Counted from the stretch's first letter, positions 17,021 to 26,468 are shown. The stretch: 64,000 bases of DNA from Proteus vulgaris (GCF_016239305.1 NZ_JAEHOQ010000003.1:1-64000); one strand, 5' to 3'. Program-made: numbers and translations. The notes: generated by a model from the sequence alone, not told the origin.

Positions 17021-17737
17021 TTAGTCTTCTAATAACAGAACAGATTCTAATGCAATTTCAATCATTTCGTTAAAGGTAGTTTGACGCTCTTCTGCTGTAG
17101 TCTGTGTCCCTTTTTTGATGTGGTCAGATACAGTACAGATAGTCAGTGCTTTTGCACCGTATTCGGCTGCAACACCGTAAATACCTGCTGCTTCCATTTC
17201 AACACCTAGGATGCCGTATTTTTCCATTACATCAAACATTTCTGGATCTGGAGAATAGAACAGATCAGCAGAGAAGATATTACCTACGCGAACTTTAATG
17301 TCTTTCGCTTTTGCCGCATCAACAGCATTTTGAACTAATTGGTAATCTGCAATAGCCGCGAAATCTTGGTCTTTGAAACGTAGACGGTTAACTTTAGAGT
17401 CTGTACAAGCACCCATACCGATAACAACATCACGTAATTCAACATCTGGTAACACTGCACCACATGAACCCACACGAATAATCACTTTTACGCCAAAATC
17501 AGTAATTAATTCTTTTGCGTAAATTGAGCAGGAAGGAATACCCATACCGTGGCCCATTACAGAAACTTTACGGCCTTTATACGTACCTGTAAAACCTAAC
17601 ATACCACGAACATTGTTTACTTGACGGACATCTTGTAAAAAAGTTTCAGCGATGTATTTAGCGCGAAGCGGGTCGCCCGGCATTAAAACGACATCAGCAA
17701 AATCGCCCATTTCTGCGTTAATATGAGGGGTAGCCAT
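17021..17737 (-). CDS. deoD: Purine nucleoside phosphorylase DeoD
   Basis: A 238-residue hexameric-type purine nucleoside phosphorylase that splits (deoxy)inosine, guanosine and adenosine with phosphate to base and (deoxy)ribose-1-phosphate. Landmarks: phosphate-binding [12 protein letters not shown] at the N-terminus, RVGSCGAV near residue 87, [29 protein letters not shown] (about 178-205) with the nucleoside-binding Glu-Met-Glu and catalytic Asp204-type residue. Length equals E. coli DeoD (239). Last gene of deoCABD. Confidence 0.96.
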   Translation of the reverse strand: MATPHINAEMGDFADVVLMPGDPLRAKYIAETFLQDVRQVNNVRGMLGFTGTYKGRKVSVMGHGMGIPSCSIYAKELITDFGVKVIIRVGSCGAVLPDVELRDVVIGMGACTDSKVNRLRFKDQDFAAIADYQLVQNAVDAAKAKDIKVRVGNIFSADLFYSPDPEMFDVMEKYGILGVEMEAAGIYGVAAEYGAKALTICTVSDHIKKGTQTTAEERQTTFNEMIEIALESVLLLED

Positions 17738-17778
17738 AATTCTTCCTTTTAATTGATCTTTTTACTATTCAAATATCA

Positions 17779-17808
17779 TTCGGTAGGCATATTGCTATAC
17801 CTACCGAA
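17779..17808 (-). repeat. deoB-deoD intercistronic stem-loop
   Basis: Stem TTCGGTAGG/CCTACCGAA with a 12-base loop between deoB and deoD. There is no U-run, so it is more likely an mRNA-stability or processing element than a terminator. Confidence 0.55.
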
Positions 17809-17814
17809 GTTAAA

Positions 17815-19041
17815 TTAAAACATTGCTTTACCATAATCGACCGGAGATAAACCGAAGTATTTCACAACAGTTTGGCCGATATCAGCGAAAGTTTCACGAT
17901 GACCTAATGAACCAGGTTTAACTTTAGGACCATAAACCAGAACAGGAATGTGCTCACGAGTATGATCAGAACCAGGCCAAGTTGGGTCACAACCGTGGTC
18001 TGCTGTTAAGATAAGAATGTCATCTTCTTTTACCAATTCCATTAGTTCTGGTAAACGACGGTCGAATAATTCAAGTGCTTCACCATAACCGACAACATCA
18101 CGGCGGTGGCCGTAAGAAGAGTCGAAGTCAACAAAGTTGGTAAAGACGATAGTGTTATCGCCCGCGAGTTTCATTTCTTCAAGTGTCGCATCAAACAGTG
18201 CATCAATACCTGTTGCTTTCACTTTTTTAGTGATACCTACGTTTGCGTAGATGTCAGCAATTTTACCGATAGAAACAACATGGCCTTGTTTTTCATCAAC
18301 CAGTTTTTTCAACATAGTTGGTGCTGGTGGCTCTACTGCTAAATCATGACGGTTACCTGTACGGGCGAAGTTACCTGGTTTATCACCAATAAATGGACGC
18401 GCAATAACACGACCAATGTTGTAATCGCCTTTGTTTAGTTCGTCACGAGCAATTTCACACAGCTCATATAATTCGTCTAAACCGTAAGTTTCTTCATGAC
18501 ATGCAATTTGGAATACAGAGTCAGCAGAAGTATAGAAAATCGGTTTGCCGGTTTTCATATGTTCTTCGCCAAGTTCATCCAGAATAACCGTACCAGAAGC
18601 GTGACAGTTACCTAAGTACCCTGGTAATTTTGCACGTTTAACGATGTTTTCTAGCAGTTCTTGTGGGAATGAGTTTTTCAGCTCTTTAAAGTATCCCCAA
18701 TCGAAAAGCACAGGAACACCCGCAATTTCCCAGTGGCCTGACGGAGTGTCTTTACCAGAAGAGATTTCACTCGCGTAGCCATAAGCACCGATGATATCTG
18801 CGTTTTTATCTAAACCAATAGGGAATTTACCTGTTGATTCTTCAGCGGCTTTACCTAAACCTAAACGGCAAAGATTTGGCAAATGAAGTGGGCCTTTACG
18901 ACCTTCTTTATCTGCTTTACCGTCAGCAAACGCTTGTGCGATATGCCCTAAAGTATCTGAACCTTGGTCACCGAATTTCTCTGCATCACCAGCAGCACCG
19001 ATACCGAAGGAATCTAATACCATGATATGTACACGTTTCAT
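17815..19041 (-). CDS. deoB: Phosphopentomutase DeoB
   Basis: A 408-residue phosphopentomutase that converts (deoxy)ribose-1-phosphate to the 5-phosphate. It is an alkaline-phosphatase superfamily metalloenzyme: [12 protein letters not shown] with the first metal Asp near residue 10, [11 protein letters not shown] with the phosphorylated Thr near 97, [10 protein letters not shown] near 305, ADHGCDPT and [10 protein letters not shown] for the second metal. The ATG at 19041 (AGGAGAG upstream, [10 protein letters not shown] as in E. coli) is chosen over an upstream in-frame ATG. Length fits E. coli (407). Confidence 0.96.
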   Translation of the reverse strand: MKRVHIMVLDSFGIGAAGDAEKFGDQGSDTLGHIAQAFADGKADKEGRKGPLHLPNLCRLGLGKAAEESTGKFPIGLDKNADIIGAYGYASEISSGKDTPSGHWEIAGVPVLFDWGYFKELKNSFPQELLENIVKRAKLPGYLGNCHASGTVILDELGEEHMKTGKPIFYTSADSVFQIACHEETYGLDELYELCEIARDELNKGDYNIGRVIARPFIGDKPGNFARTGNRHDLAVEPPAPTMLKKLVDEKQGHVVSIGKIADIYANVGITKKVKATGIDALFDATLEEMKLAGDNTIVFTNFVDFDSSYGHRRDVVGYGEALELFDRRLPELMELVKEDDILILTADHGCDPTWPGSDHTREHIPVLVYGPKVKPGSLGHRETFADIGQTVVKYFGLSPVDYGKAMF

Positions 19042-19107
19042 AATTCTCTCTCCTGTGTCATTCTCCGTAGACCACGGATATGTCACTTATAAATCGTAAT
19101 TGAGTTC

Positions 19108-20430
19108 TTATTCGCTGATTTGACGGTACACCATTGGTGAGGCTTCACATTTGCTATCACCAATTACCATCGCTTTACGGACTTCAGCCGCAGCTTCTTG
19201 CCATGATTTTTCACTGTTAGCATGGATCATCGCTAATGGAGTGTCTTTATTGATTTCAGCACCAAGCGCTACGATGTCGCTTAATCCCACACTATAATCA
19301 ATTGCATCAGTGGCTTTACGACGACCACCACCTAATGTCACAACAGACATACCTAATGCACGTGTATCCATTGCTGTGATAAAACCAGTTTTCTCAGCAA
19401 ATACAGGTTTACTTAATACCGCAGTTGGCAGGTATTTATTGTAGTTTTCAACAAAATCAGATGGGCCTTTCTGTGCCGCAACCATACGACCAAAGACTTC
19501 TGCCGCTTTACCGTTATCCAACACATCTTGCAGTTTTTGACGAGCTTGTTGACGTGAGTCCGCTAAACGGCCTGATACTAACATTTCAACACACAGCGCC
19601 ATAGTGACTTCAAATAGACGAGGATTACGGTATTCACCTGTTAAGAATTGAACTGCTTCACGAACTTCAACAGCATTACCTGCGCTAGAAGCCAGAACTT
19701 CGTTCATATCCGTTAACAGTGCTGTAGTTTGACAGCCTGCGCCGTTTGCTACTTGAACAATAGACTCTGCCAGCTCTTCAGATTTCTGATAAGTTGGCAT
19801 AAAGGCACCCGATCCCACTTTAACGTCCATCACTAATGCATCTAAGCCTTCGGCTAATTTTTTACCTAAAATAGAGGCGGTGATAAGAGGGATTGAATCA
19901 ACTGTAGCAGTAATATCACGGGTAGCATAAAAGCGTTTATCAGCAGGTGCTAATGAATTAGTCTGTCCGATAATAGCAACACCCACGTTACGAATAATAT
20001 CGCGGAATTTCTCATCATCAGGGAAGATATCAAAACCTGGAATAGCTTCGAGTTTATCTAATGTTCCGCCTGTATGACCTAATCCACGACCTGAAATCAT
20101 AGGAACATAACCGCCACACGCGGCAACCATTGGCCCTAACATCAGTGAAGTGACATCACCTACACCACCGGTTGAGTGTTTATCAACAATTGGACCGTTT
20201 AAATTTAGGCTTTTCCAGTTCAATACTGTACCGGAATCACGCATAGCTAATGTCAGAGCAACACGCTCAGGCATCGTCATATCGTGGAAATAAATAGTCA
20301 TTGCTAATGCAGCAATCTGACCTTCAGAAACAGTATTATCTCTGACGCCATTAATGAAAAAACGAATTTCTTCCTCTGTTAAAGGATGACCATCACGTTT
20401 TTTACGAATAATCTCTTGGGCAAGAAACAC
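19108..20430 (-). CDS. deoA: Thymidine phosphorylase DeoA
   Basis: A 440-residue thymidine phosphorylase that makes thymine and deoxyribose-1-phosphate from thymidine and phosphate. [18 protein letters not shown] (about 83-101) is the phosphate/substrate signature, with [16 protein letters not shown] following and KVGSGAFM near 220. Same length and near-identical N-terminus as E. coli DeoA ([14 protein letters not shown]). Second gene of the operon, 67 bases after deoC with a hairpin between. Confidence 0.97.
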   Translation of the reverse strand: MFLAQEIIRKKRDGHPLTEEEIRFFINGVRDNTVSEGQIAALAMTIYFHDMTMPERVALTLAMRDSGTVLNWKSLNLNGPIVDKHSTGGVGDVTSLMLGPMVAACGGYVPMISGRGLGHTGGTLDKLEAIPGFDIFPDDEKFRDIIRNVGVAIIGQTNSLAPADKRFYATRDITATVDSIPLITASILGKKLAEGLDALVMDVKVGSGAFMPTYQKSEELAESIVQVANGAGCQTTALLTDMNEVLASSAGNAVEVREAVQFLTGEYRNPRLFEVTMALCVEMLVSGRLADSRQQARQKLQDVLDNGKAAEVFGRMVAAQKGPSDFVENYNKYLPTAVLSKPVFAEKTGFITAMDTRALGMSVVTLGGGRRKATDAIDYSVGLSDIVALGAEINKDTPLAMIHANSEKSWQEAAAEVRKAMVIGDSKCEASPMVYRQISE

Positions 20431-20459
20431 TGCAACCTCCTGGCTTTATAGCATTGATA

Positions 20460-20483
20460 ACGCCCACTATAAAACGTGGGCGT
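20460..20483 (-). repeat. deoC-deoA intercistronic stem-loop
   Basis: Perfect stem ACGCCCAC/GTGGGCGT, 8-base loop, no U-run. With the deoB-deoD hairpin it marks gene borders inside the operon. Confidence 0.55.
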
Positions 20484-20497
20484 ATTACACGAATGGA

Positions 20498-21277
20498 TTA
20501 GTAACCACTAGACGATTTTTGCTCGCCATGACCTAAAGTGGCTAATAAATTACCTAACAAGCTTGATGCGCCAAAACGGAAGTGACGGGCATCAACCCAG
20601 TTGTCACCCATAATGCGGTTAGCTAATGCTAGATATTGAGCAGCTTCTTCAGCGGTACGAACACCACCTGCAGGTTTAAAACCAACTTCTTTGCCAACAC
20701 CCATATCGTGGATCACTTGGATCATTAACTCAGCGCTTTCCAGTGTTGCATTTACAGGTACTTTACCTGTGGAAGTTTTAATAAAGTCAGCACCCGCTTT
20801 GATTGAAATTTCAGAGGCTTTACGGATAAGAGCAGGATCTTTCAGCTCACCCGTTTCAATGATGACTTTCAATAAAGAACCTGCTTCTGCGCAAGCTTCT
20901 TTACATGCTTTAACGATATCAAAACCGATTTGCTCGTTACCTGCCATTAATGCACGGTAAGGGAAAACTACGTCAACCTCATCTGCGCCATAAGCTAATG
21001 CCGCATTGGTTTCTGCTAATGCGATATCTAAATCATCATTACCATGAGGGAAGTTAGTTACGGTTGCGATACGGATTTCTGGTGTACCCTGTTCGCGTAA
21101 CACTTTACGTGCTAACGGAATAAAGCGTGGGTAGATACAAATAGCGGCTGTATTGCCTTCTGGGCTTTTAGCCTGATGACATAACGCAGTCACTTTTGCA
21201 TCAGTGTCATCATCATTTAATGTAGTTAAATCCATCAAAGACAGCGCAAGGCGCGCTGCAGCGGTTAAATCTGTCAT
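20498..21277 (-). CDS. deoC: Deoxyribose-phosphate aldolase DeoC
   Basis: A 259-residue class I aldolase that cleaves deoxyribose-5-phosphate to acetaldehyde and glyceraldehyde-3-phosphate. TIM barrel with DEVDVVFPY (Asp near 102), [21 protein letters not shown] carrying the Schiff-base Lys (about 167) and [11 protein letters not shown] with the second active-site Lys (about 201). The ATG at 21277 follows GGAGAG and gives the E. coli start MTDL and the E. coli length 259. First gene of deoCABD. Confidence 0.97.
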   Translation of the reverse strand: MTDLTAAARLALSLMDLTTLNDDDTDAKVTALCHQAKSPEGNTAAICIYPRFIPLARKVLREQGTPEIRIATVTNFPHGNDDLDIALAETNAALAYGADEVDVVFPYRALMAGNEQIGFDIVKACKEACAEAGSLLKVIIETGELKDPALIRKASEISIKAGADFIKTSTGKVPVNATLESAELMIQVIHDMGVGKEVGFKPAGGVRTAEEAAQYLALANRIMGDNWVDARHFRFGASSLLGNLLATLGHGEQKSSSGY

Positions 21278-21477
21278 AAAACTCTCCAACGATGTTTCTT
21301 AAGCCCTTTTGGGCATACGCTTAAGGTTAGCGATTAAATTTGTTGGCGAGCGGACTTGGTTCCTTGAAGATGTTGTTGTAACTAGTGCTACAACGACAGC
21401 TGAGCTCCCTCTCACCGCGCTATGCTCACTTCGGCGACCCGTCATTGAGCCTTCGCCATTCCATGAAGTTTCAGCAC
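21278..21477 (-). other. Long GC-rich deo mRNA leader
   Basis: About 200 bases between the inferred deo promoter and deoC. Base content is visibly more GC-rich than neighbouring spacers, with several inverted repeats: GCCC-TTTT-GGGC at 21303-21314, GTTGTA/TACAAC at 21375-21394, GGCGA/TCGCC near 21434-21451. No ORF with a ribosome site. It may be a structured 5' UTR or a degenerate ERIC-like repeat. Confidence 0.4.
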
Positions 21478-21509
21478 ATCTTATTTGAACACGCTAAGGA
21501 ACAATTAGA

Positions 21510-21525
21510 TGTGCTTTACGTCACA
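21510..21525 (-). promoter_or_regulatory. deo promoter-proximal CRP site
   Basis: TGTGC-TTTACG-TCACA, a 9/10 match. A possible -10 element (TAAGAT, minus strand) lies about 37 bases downstream. Its centre is 52 bases from the next CRP site, the spacing of the two CRP sites in E. coli deoP2 that flank CytR. Confidence 0.65.
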
Positions 21526-21561
21526 CTAATCAAATGTAACTTGCAAGCAATAACATAAAAA
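21526..21561 (-). promoter_or_regulatory. Candidate CytR operator between deo CRP sites
   Basis: The minus strand here carries TTGCTTGCAAG and GTTACATT, close to the GTTGCATT-type octamers bound by CytR between paired CRP sites. Assignment follows from the CRP geometry; the octamer match alone is weak. Confidence 0.4.
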
Positions 21562-21577
21562 CGTGATAGATATCACA
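21562..21577 (-). promoter_or_regulatory. deo promoter-distal CRP site
   Basis: CGTGA-TAGATA-TCACA, 9/10 match to the CRP consensus, 52 bases centre-to-centre from the proximal site. Confidence 0.65.
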
Positions 21578-21749
21578 ATTAGGTCATTTTCTGGTTTAAT
21601 GTTACTTGAATACCGTTTTTAAGTCGTCTTTATAACGCAAAAAAAGTGTAATACGCATTAAATGACAACCTTTGTGACCATATTCAATACAATCTGCGAA
21701 ATATCTCACACAATAAAAGTAGTTAACATTACAGCAGAAAACAAACATA

Positions 21750-21784
21750 AAAGAGCAGATAGGTAAAATACCCATCTGCTCTTT
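21750..21784 (-). terminator. Terminator of the CNT transporter gene
   Basis: AAAGAGCAGAT and ATCTGCTCTTT form an 11-base perfect outer stem with GGTA/TACC inside. On the minus strand it ends in CTCTTTTATG. Confidence 0.75.
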
Positions 21785-21797
21785 ACAACTAAATCAA

Positions 21798-23099
21798 TTA
21801 AGCGGCAACAACTGCCATTGCCGTTAATGCAAAGAAGAATCCTGCAATTGTTGCGCTCATTAAGTTAGAGAGTGTACCAGCTAGTACGGCCTTCATTCCT
21901 AAACGAGCCACATCTTTACGACGGTTTGGTGCCATTCCACCTAAACCACCTAGCAGTACAGCAACAGAAGAGAGGTTAGCAAAACCACATAATGCAAAGG
22001 AGATAATAACCTTCGTTTGGGCAGATAGCACCACTAATCCAGAGCCTGCGACTAATGCATCTTCTTTCAGGTATTTACTAAATTCAGAATAAGCATAGAA
22101 CTCATTGATAACAATTTTTTGTCCAATAAATGAGCCTGCAATGGTCGCTTCACTCCAAGGTACACCAATCAGGAAGGCAATTGGTGCAAACACCCAACCT
22201 AACACTAGTTCTAATGAGAAATTCTCATAACCAAACCAGCCACCAATACCACCAAGGATACCATTAACTAATGCGATCAATGCAACGAAAGCAAGTAACA
22301 TGGCACCTACGTTTAGGGCAAGCTGTAAGCCTGAAGATGCGCCGGCAGCTGCAGCATCGATAATATTGGCAGGCTTTTCGTCATCCGCCATTTTATCAAG
22401 TGCATCTTTTTGATCATCTGGCGTTTCTGTTTCAGGGATCAACAACTTAGCAAAGAGTAAACCACCTGGAGCCGCCATAAAGGATGCGGTGATCAAATAC
22501 TCCAACGGCACGCCCATGCTAGCATATCCAGCAAGTACTGAACCCGCAACAGAGGCTAAGCCACCACACATAACAGCAAAGAGTTCAGAGGTCGTCATTC
22601 TTGCAATATAAGGGCGAACAACAAGTGGCGCTTCTGTTTGTCCAACGAAAATATTTGCCGTGGCAGACATAGATTCAGTTCGTGATGTGCCAAGTACTTT
22701 TTGTAAGCCACCACCAAGAATTTTAATGACAATTTGCATAATGCCAAGGTAATACAGCACTGCAATTAGAGAAGAGAAGAACACGATAACAGGCAGTACA
22801 CGTAAGGCGAATACGAAACCGCCACCACCAAACAACTCGAACATTTTATCTGATACTAGGCCTGCGAATAGGAAACTCATCCCATTATTGCCATAATCAA
22901 TAACATTTTTAACGGCATCAGAAACCGCAAGAAGTACCTCGCGACCACCGTCAGAATAAAGAACAAATGCACCTAAGCCAATTTGAATAAGGAATGCGCC
23001 ACCAACTGTACGTAGTCTAATTGCACGTCGATTGCTGGAAAACAGAATGGCTATCAATATTAATGTTACCATTCCGACCAAGCTCATAATGAGTTGCAT
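21798..23099 (-). CDS. Concentrative nucleoside transporter (CNT/NupC family)
   Basis: A protein of about 433 residues of the CNT family, which imports nucleosides with Na+ or H+. It follows Vibrio cholerae vcCNT closely: NLRTVGGAF-like IRLRTVGGAFLIQ, FALRVLPVIVFFSSLI, NIFVGQTEAPLVVRPY (nucleoside/Na+ site, about 150), GGLASVAGSVLAGY, and the second half ending FALCGFANLSSVAVLLGG. The vcCNT resemblance suggests Na+ coupling. The ATG at 23099 is chosen (AGGGA upstream, MQLIMSL aligns with vcCNT). Its place next to deoC links deoxynucleoside uptake with catabolism. E. coli has yjjW-yjjI at this position. Confidence 0.92.
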   Translation of the reverse strand: MQLIMSLVGMVTLILIAILFSSNRRAIRLRTVGGAFLIQIGLGAFVLYSDGGREVLLAVSDAVKNVIDYGNNGMSFLFAGLVSDKMFELFGGGGFVFALRVLPVIVFFSSLIAVLYYLGIMQIVIKILGGGLQKVLGTSRTESMSATANIFVGQTEAPLVVRPYIARMTTSELFAVMCGGLASVAGSVLAGYASMGVPLEYLITASFMAAPGGLLFAKLLIPETETPDDQKDALDKMADDEKPANIIDAAAAGASSGLQLALNVGAMLLAFVALIALVNGILGGIGGWFGYENFSLELVLGWVFAPIAFLIGVPWSEATIAGSFIGQKIVINEFYAYSEFSKYLKEDALVAGSGLVVLSAQTKVIISFALCGFANLSSVAVLLGGLGGMAPNRRKDVARLGMKAVLAGTLSNLMSATIAGFFFALTAMAVVAA

Positions 23100-23452
23100 T
23101 GAAGGATCCCTGTTCATATAAAAATTTAATGGATTATCAATAACGCTCTAGTCAGAGCTTATTGACTCTTTTTGCCGGATAATTATACCTAGTCTAAGAA
23201 AAGAACCCTCAACATCCATCACAAATAGGATCTGAAAAAAGTAACAAAAAGGTCGTAAATGAGAAGTAGATCACATAAAAAGAGCGGAAAACGCATTTAT
23301 TGAATAGGTTGAATAAAGAGAAAATATCATATGATTAACAAACCCTGCATCCAATCTTAGACAATAAAGTTAAATAAACACCTTATTCATATAAATACGA
23401 TTAAATTGAGATGAGTTTTTAATCTTAGGATGAATTAAATTCAATTCAACAA
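23100..23452. other. Intergenic region between yjjV and CNT transporter
   Basis: 353 bases holding the CNT promoter with a CRP-like site (23260-23275). No ORF with a ribosome site. The yjjV-proximal 150 bases are AT-rich and show no clear terminator. Confidence 0.5.
23260..23275 (-). promoter_or_regulatory. CRP-like site of the CNT transporter promoter
   Basis: Minus strand TGTGA-TCTACT-TCTCA: perfect left half, 4/5 right half, 161 bases before the transporter start. Shared CRP control with deo would fit. Confidence 0.5.
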
Positions 23453-24235
23453 CTAGGCATTATCTTTTAACCGAAATAATTGTAGGCTATTAAGATAGAG
23501 TTGCTGTGCAATTACCTCAGATGGTTCTTGACGCAACTCACAGAGTTGGGAAAAAACATATTGAATACGTTCAGGCCGATTAGGCTCACCTTGGAAACCA
23601 CTCACTGGCATATCAGGTGCATCTGTTTCTAGTAATAGCGATTCGAGTGGTAATGAAGCCATTGCTCGACGTGTCTTTTGTGCGCGTTCATAAGTAATCG
23701 TGCCACCAACACCAATAAAATAACCTTGCTGAATAAATTTTTCAGCTTGTTGCTGGCTTCCGGCAAAACCATGTACAACCCCTTTACGAGGAACATCATA
23801 ACGACGTAACAGCGCACTTAACTTATCGTGAGTTTTACGTGAGTGTAAAATAACGGGCAAATCAAACCTAGCCGCCAATTTAAGTTGTGCAATTAAAAAA
23901 CGTTCCTGCTTTTCTAGTTGAGGATTATCCATATAGTCATCCAGCCCAATTTCCCCTACAGCAACACAACGAGGATCTATTTTTAATTTCTGTTCTAATT
24001 CAATGAGATGTTGTTCTGTATGCTCTTCAATATATAAAGGGTGTAATCCTAATGCACTATATAATTGAGGATATTCATTTGATAACTCAGTCACTACATC
24101 AAAATTCCAACGAGCAACGGCTGGAATAATGATTTTTTCAACTTGCGCTTGATGTGCTAAAGATAAGCTATCCGCAATATCATTATAAAAAACAGGAAAG
24201 TCAAAATGACAGTGAGTATCAATAAATTTATTCAT
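23453..24235 (-). CDS. yjjV: TatD-family metal-dependent hydrolase YjjV
   Basis: A 260-residue TatD/YjjV amidohydrolase-fold deoxyribonuclease-like enzyme. Metal ligands are visible: DTHCHFD at residue 7, GEIGLDDY near 94, ILHSRK near 129, VVHGFAG near 153, LLLETDAPDMP near 203. Substrate uncertain; TatD relatives degrade DNA 3' ends. It starts 2 bases after the yjjU stop, so the two are translated from one message, as in E. coli. Confidence 0.9.
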   Translation of the reverse strand: MNKFIDTHCHFDFPVFYNDIADSLSLAHQAQVEKIIIPAVARWNFDVVTELSNEYPQLYSALGLHPLYIEEHTEQHLIELEQKLKIDPRCVAVGEIGLDDYMDNPQLEKQERFLIAQLKLAARFDLPVILHSRKTHDKLSALLRRYDVPRKGVVHGFAGSQQQAEKFIQQGYFIGVGGTITYERAQKTRRAMASLPLESLLLETDAPDMPVSGFQGEPNRPERIQYVFSQLCELRQEPSEVIAQQLYLNSLQLFRLKDNA

Positions 24236-24237
24236 TC

Positions 24238-25293
24238 CTAAACCTGCCTTACATCAGGGTGAACACTTCTTGTTCCTTGTTGAATAATAGAAGCATCCTC
24301 CGCTTTATCCGCCTTTGCTTCTTGCTCAAATAAACTAAAGATTTTTTTATCGTGCTGTTTGAATTTTTTCTTAGAAAAATGCTGGCCTATTGTTGCTAAA
24401 AAATAGCGTCCACAGCGCCTACCCACATGATAGTCATGATTTAATGCATTTAAACGACTCCCTAATGCACTCGATTGCAATGTCGTTGGCGGATAGATTT
24501 CAATAACAACAACATCTTCTGGAGGCGATTGAATAAATTTAAGTGTTTCGGTATAGGTTTCAATGTGAACTTGAGCCATTGCCATAAAACGTTGCAAACG
24601 GCTATTTTCGAACCATTTCCCCATACGATCGACCCACTCTGTTGTATATTGGTATTCAGAAGGGACGGTGCGCACAACAACAATAGTACGACAGCCTCGT
24701 CGATAAGCTTCCCTGACAGGAATAGCATCACTTATTCCACCGTCATGATAGACAACATCATGAAATAAAACACCATTACGGTAAAAAGCAGGAATTGCGC
24801 TAGATGCTTTGATGATATCAAGCCAAGTTAGCTCATCCGGTTGAAAATAATTTGCTTGGAAATTATCAGAACGACTGGCTACCATATAAAATTCGCGGCC
24901 AGTGTCAAAACGCCGTAATGCTGTTGGCATATCAAGAGGCATTTCTTTTGCCGTCATTTCTATATACCAATCTAAATCTAATAAATTACCGCCACGGACA
25001 AATCGGATAGGATTAAAAAATTGATTATTAGTTGTATAACGATTAATAATTTTACGCGCATAGCCACGCTGACCACAGGCAAAAGCGGACAAATTTTGTG
25101 CACCCGCAGACACCCCAAGCAAAATATCGAAGGGATCGAATTGTGAACGCATAAATTCATCAAGAACACCTGCGGTAAAGATCCCACGTTGACCTCCGCC
25201 TTCACAGACTAAAGCCACTTTACCTTGTGGTAGAGATGATTGAAATTCGAGTGCTGTAATATTATTTAATGTGACAGGTATATACTTCCCCAT
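24238..25293 (-). CDS. yjjU: Patatin-like phospholipase YjjU
   Basis: A 351-residue patatin-fold serine hydrolase. Oxyanion motif GGGQRG near residue 32, nucleophile elbow GVSAG near 62, catalytic DGG in YHDGGISDAIPV near 180. The ATG at 25293 follows AAAGGAG and gives MGKYIPV; an in-frame ATG further upstream lacks a ribosome site. Predicted cytosolic, no signal peptide. Paired with yjjV downstream; natural lipid substrate not established. Confidence 0.9.
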   Translation of the reverse strand: MGKYIPVTLNNITALEFQSSLPQGKVALVCEGGGQRGIFTAGVLDEFMRSQFDPFDILLGVSAGAQNLSAFACGQRGYARKIINRYTTNNQFFNPIRFVRGGNLLDLDWYIEMTAKEMPLDMPTALRRFDTGREFYMVASRSDNFQANYFQPDELTWLDIIKASSAIPAFYRNGVLFHDVVYHDGGISDAIPVREAYRRGCRTIVVVRTVPSEYQYTTEWVDRMGKWFENSRLQRFMAMAQVHIETYTETLKFIQSPPEDVVVIEIYPPTTLQSSALGSRLNALNHDYHVGRRCGRYFLATIGQHFSKKKFKQHDKKIFSLFEQEAKADKAEDASIIQQGTRSVHPDVRQV

Positions 25294-25421
25294 AATGTCT
25301 CCTTTATACAACTTAACAAAGGATACCCGCACATTTTTTCGGCGTCATTCTTTTTACGTATTCATACAAATAAAATTTGTGATTTTCTTATTTTTAACCC
25401 GTTAAAGTAACGTATCTTAAT

Positions 25422-25766
25422 TTAAGATCGAATATTTACTGAAGAATCAACGCTTTTTACGCCCTCTACTTTTTCAATAATTTGCATAATTTGCGCTTCT
25501 TGTTCTTTATTCTTCACAAAGCCAGTCATAAATACATGACCAAATTCTGTACGAATAGAAAGCGATTCACTATCAATACTTTCGATCGGTAATAATGTAT
25601 TTTTAATTTTTGTAGAAATAGCCGTATCACTGATAGCGTAGCCTGTATTATTCGTTCCACTATTAATTTCGCTATACCATGATGTTTCAGCTGATGCTCC
25701 CATACTAATAAAAGCAAGCCCCATGGACATGAATAATGCTAATTTAAACGTTTTATATTGTTTCAT
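25422..25766 (-). CDS. Periplasmic BON-domain protein (OsmY-like, one domain)
   Basis: A 114-residue exported protein. Signal peptide of about 27 residues (start at ATG 25766 after GGGGAG). One BON domain occupies residues 45-113: ISTKIKNTLL, SLSIRTEFGHVFMTGFV, VEGVKSVDSSVNI. E. coli OsmY, at the same place between prfC and yjjU, has two BON domains and about 200 residues, so this is a one-domain version in OsmY position. BON domains bind membranes/phospholipid. Osmotic regulation is not visible from sequence. Confidence 0.78.
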   Translation of the reverse strand: MKQYKTFKLALFMSMGLAFISMGASAETSWYSEINSGTNNTGYAISDTAISTKIKNTLLPIESIDSESLSIRTEFGHVFMTGFVKNKEQEAQIMQIIEKVEGVKSVDSSVNIRS

Positions 25767-26151
25767 TGCTCTCCCCTTAATCACAATAATTGAGTTAGGA
25801 AATATGTGTGTTTTAATATCTTTATTTTTATGAAGTACTACAAAATTTTAACAATCTAAGCTATTACACTAATAAGCTATTTGAGTTAAATAAAGCAAAA
25901 AATAGCAAATAAAGACTAATCCTAGTAATTTTATTCTAATAATAACAAATAAAACTATAAAAAATTTTACATATGTTTATAAATAAGTGTAAAAACGGGC
26001 ATCATGTTAACAGAAAAAAAAAAGAGTAATTCCAAGTTAAGAAGGGCTTTTAGGCAGGATATTCAGGGTATATAAAACGAATTTGATAAAGAAATAGAGT
26101 ATTTCACAGAGCATTATTGTTAATTAATACGCGATGACACGAAGAAACAAA

Positions 26152-26185
26152 AAAGCCACATTAAAAAATGCGGCCTTTTCATTAA
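26152..26185 (-). terminator. Terminator downstream of prfC and its ERIC elements
   Basis: GCCACATT/AATGCGGC stem with one mismatch. The minus strand reads into TTTTTTG. It implies that prfC mRNA runs through both ERIC copies. Confidence 0.55.
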
Positions 26186-26201
26186 GTTAAATACTCTAAA
26201 T

Positions 26202-26309
26202 AATTCAAGATGTAGCTAGGCTACAAGTAAATGAGTCGCTAGGAGCATACATCAGTATGTGACTAGTGCGAATGAACGCAGTCAACAACGCTACACCCTG
26301 AAGTATGAC
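26202..26309. repeat. ERIC/IRU element, copy 1
   Basis: Full-length ERIC-type palindromic element. The internal text GAGTCGCTAGGAGCATACAT and CAGTATGTGACTAGTG corresponds to the ERIC1R and ERIC2 core, bounded by AATTCAAG and CTGAAGTATGAC. About 90% identical to the copy at 26361. Confidence 0.88.
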
Positions 26310-26360
26310 TATACTCTTACTCTAAAGAGTTCAAGGTATGACAGCACTCTTACTCTAAAT

Positions 26361-26468
26361 AATTCAAGATGTAGCTAGGCGACAAGCGAATGAGTCGCTA
26401 GGAGCATACATCAGTATGTGACTAGTGCGAATGAACGCAGTCAACAACGCTACACCTTGAAGTATGAC
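26361..26468. repeat. ERIC/IRU element, copy 2 abutting prfC
   Basis: The same 108-base element in the same orientation, ending in TTGAAGTATGAC 7 bases from the prfC stop codon. Between the copies, a short AGTTCAAGGTATGAC (about 26328-26342) looks like a third copy collapsed to its two ends. Confidence 0.88.

Noticed and set aside
17815-19086. Upstream start for deoB
   Set aside because: The extra 15 residues lack family similarity, whereas the ATG at 19041 follows AGGAGAG and gives the conserved [10 protein letters not shown].
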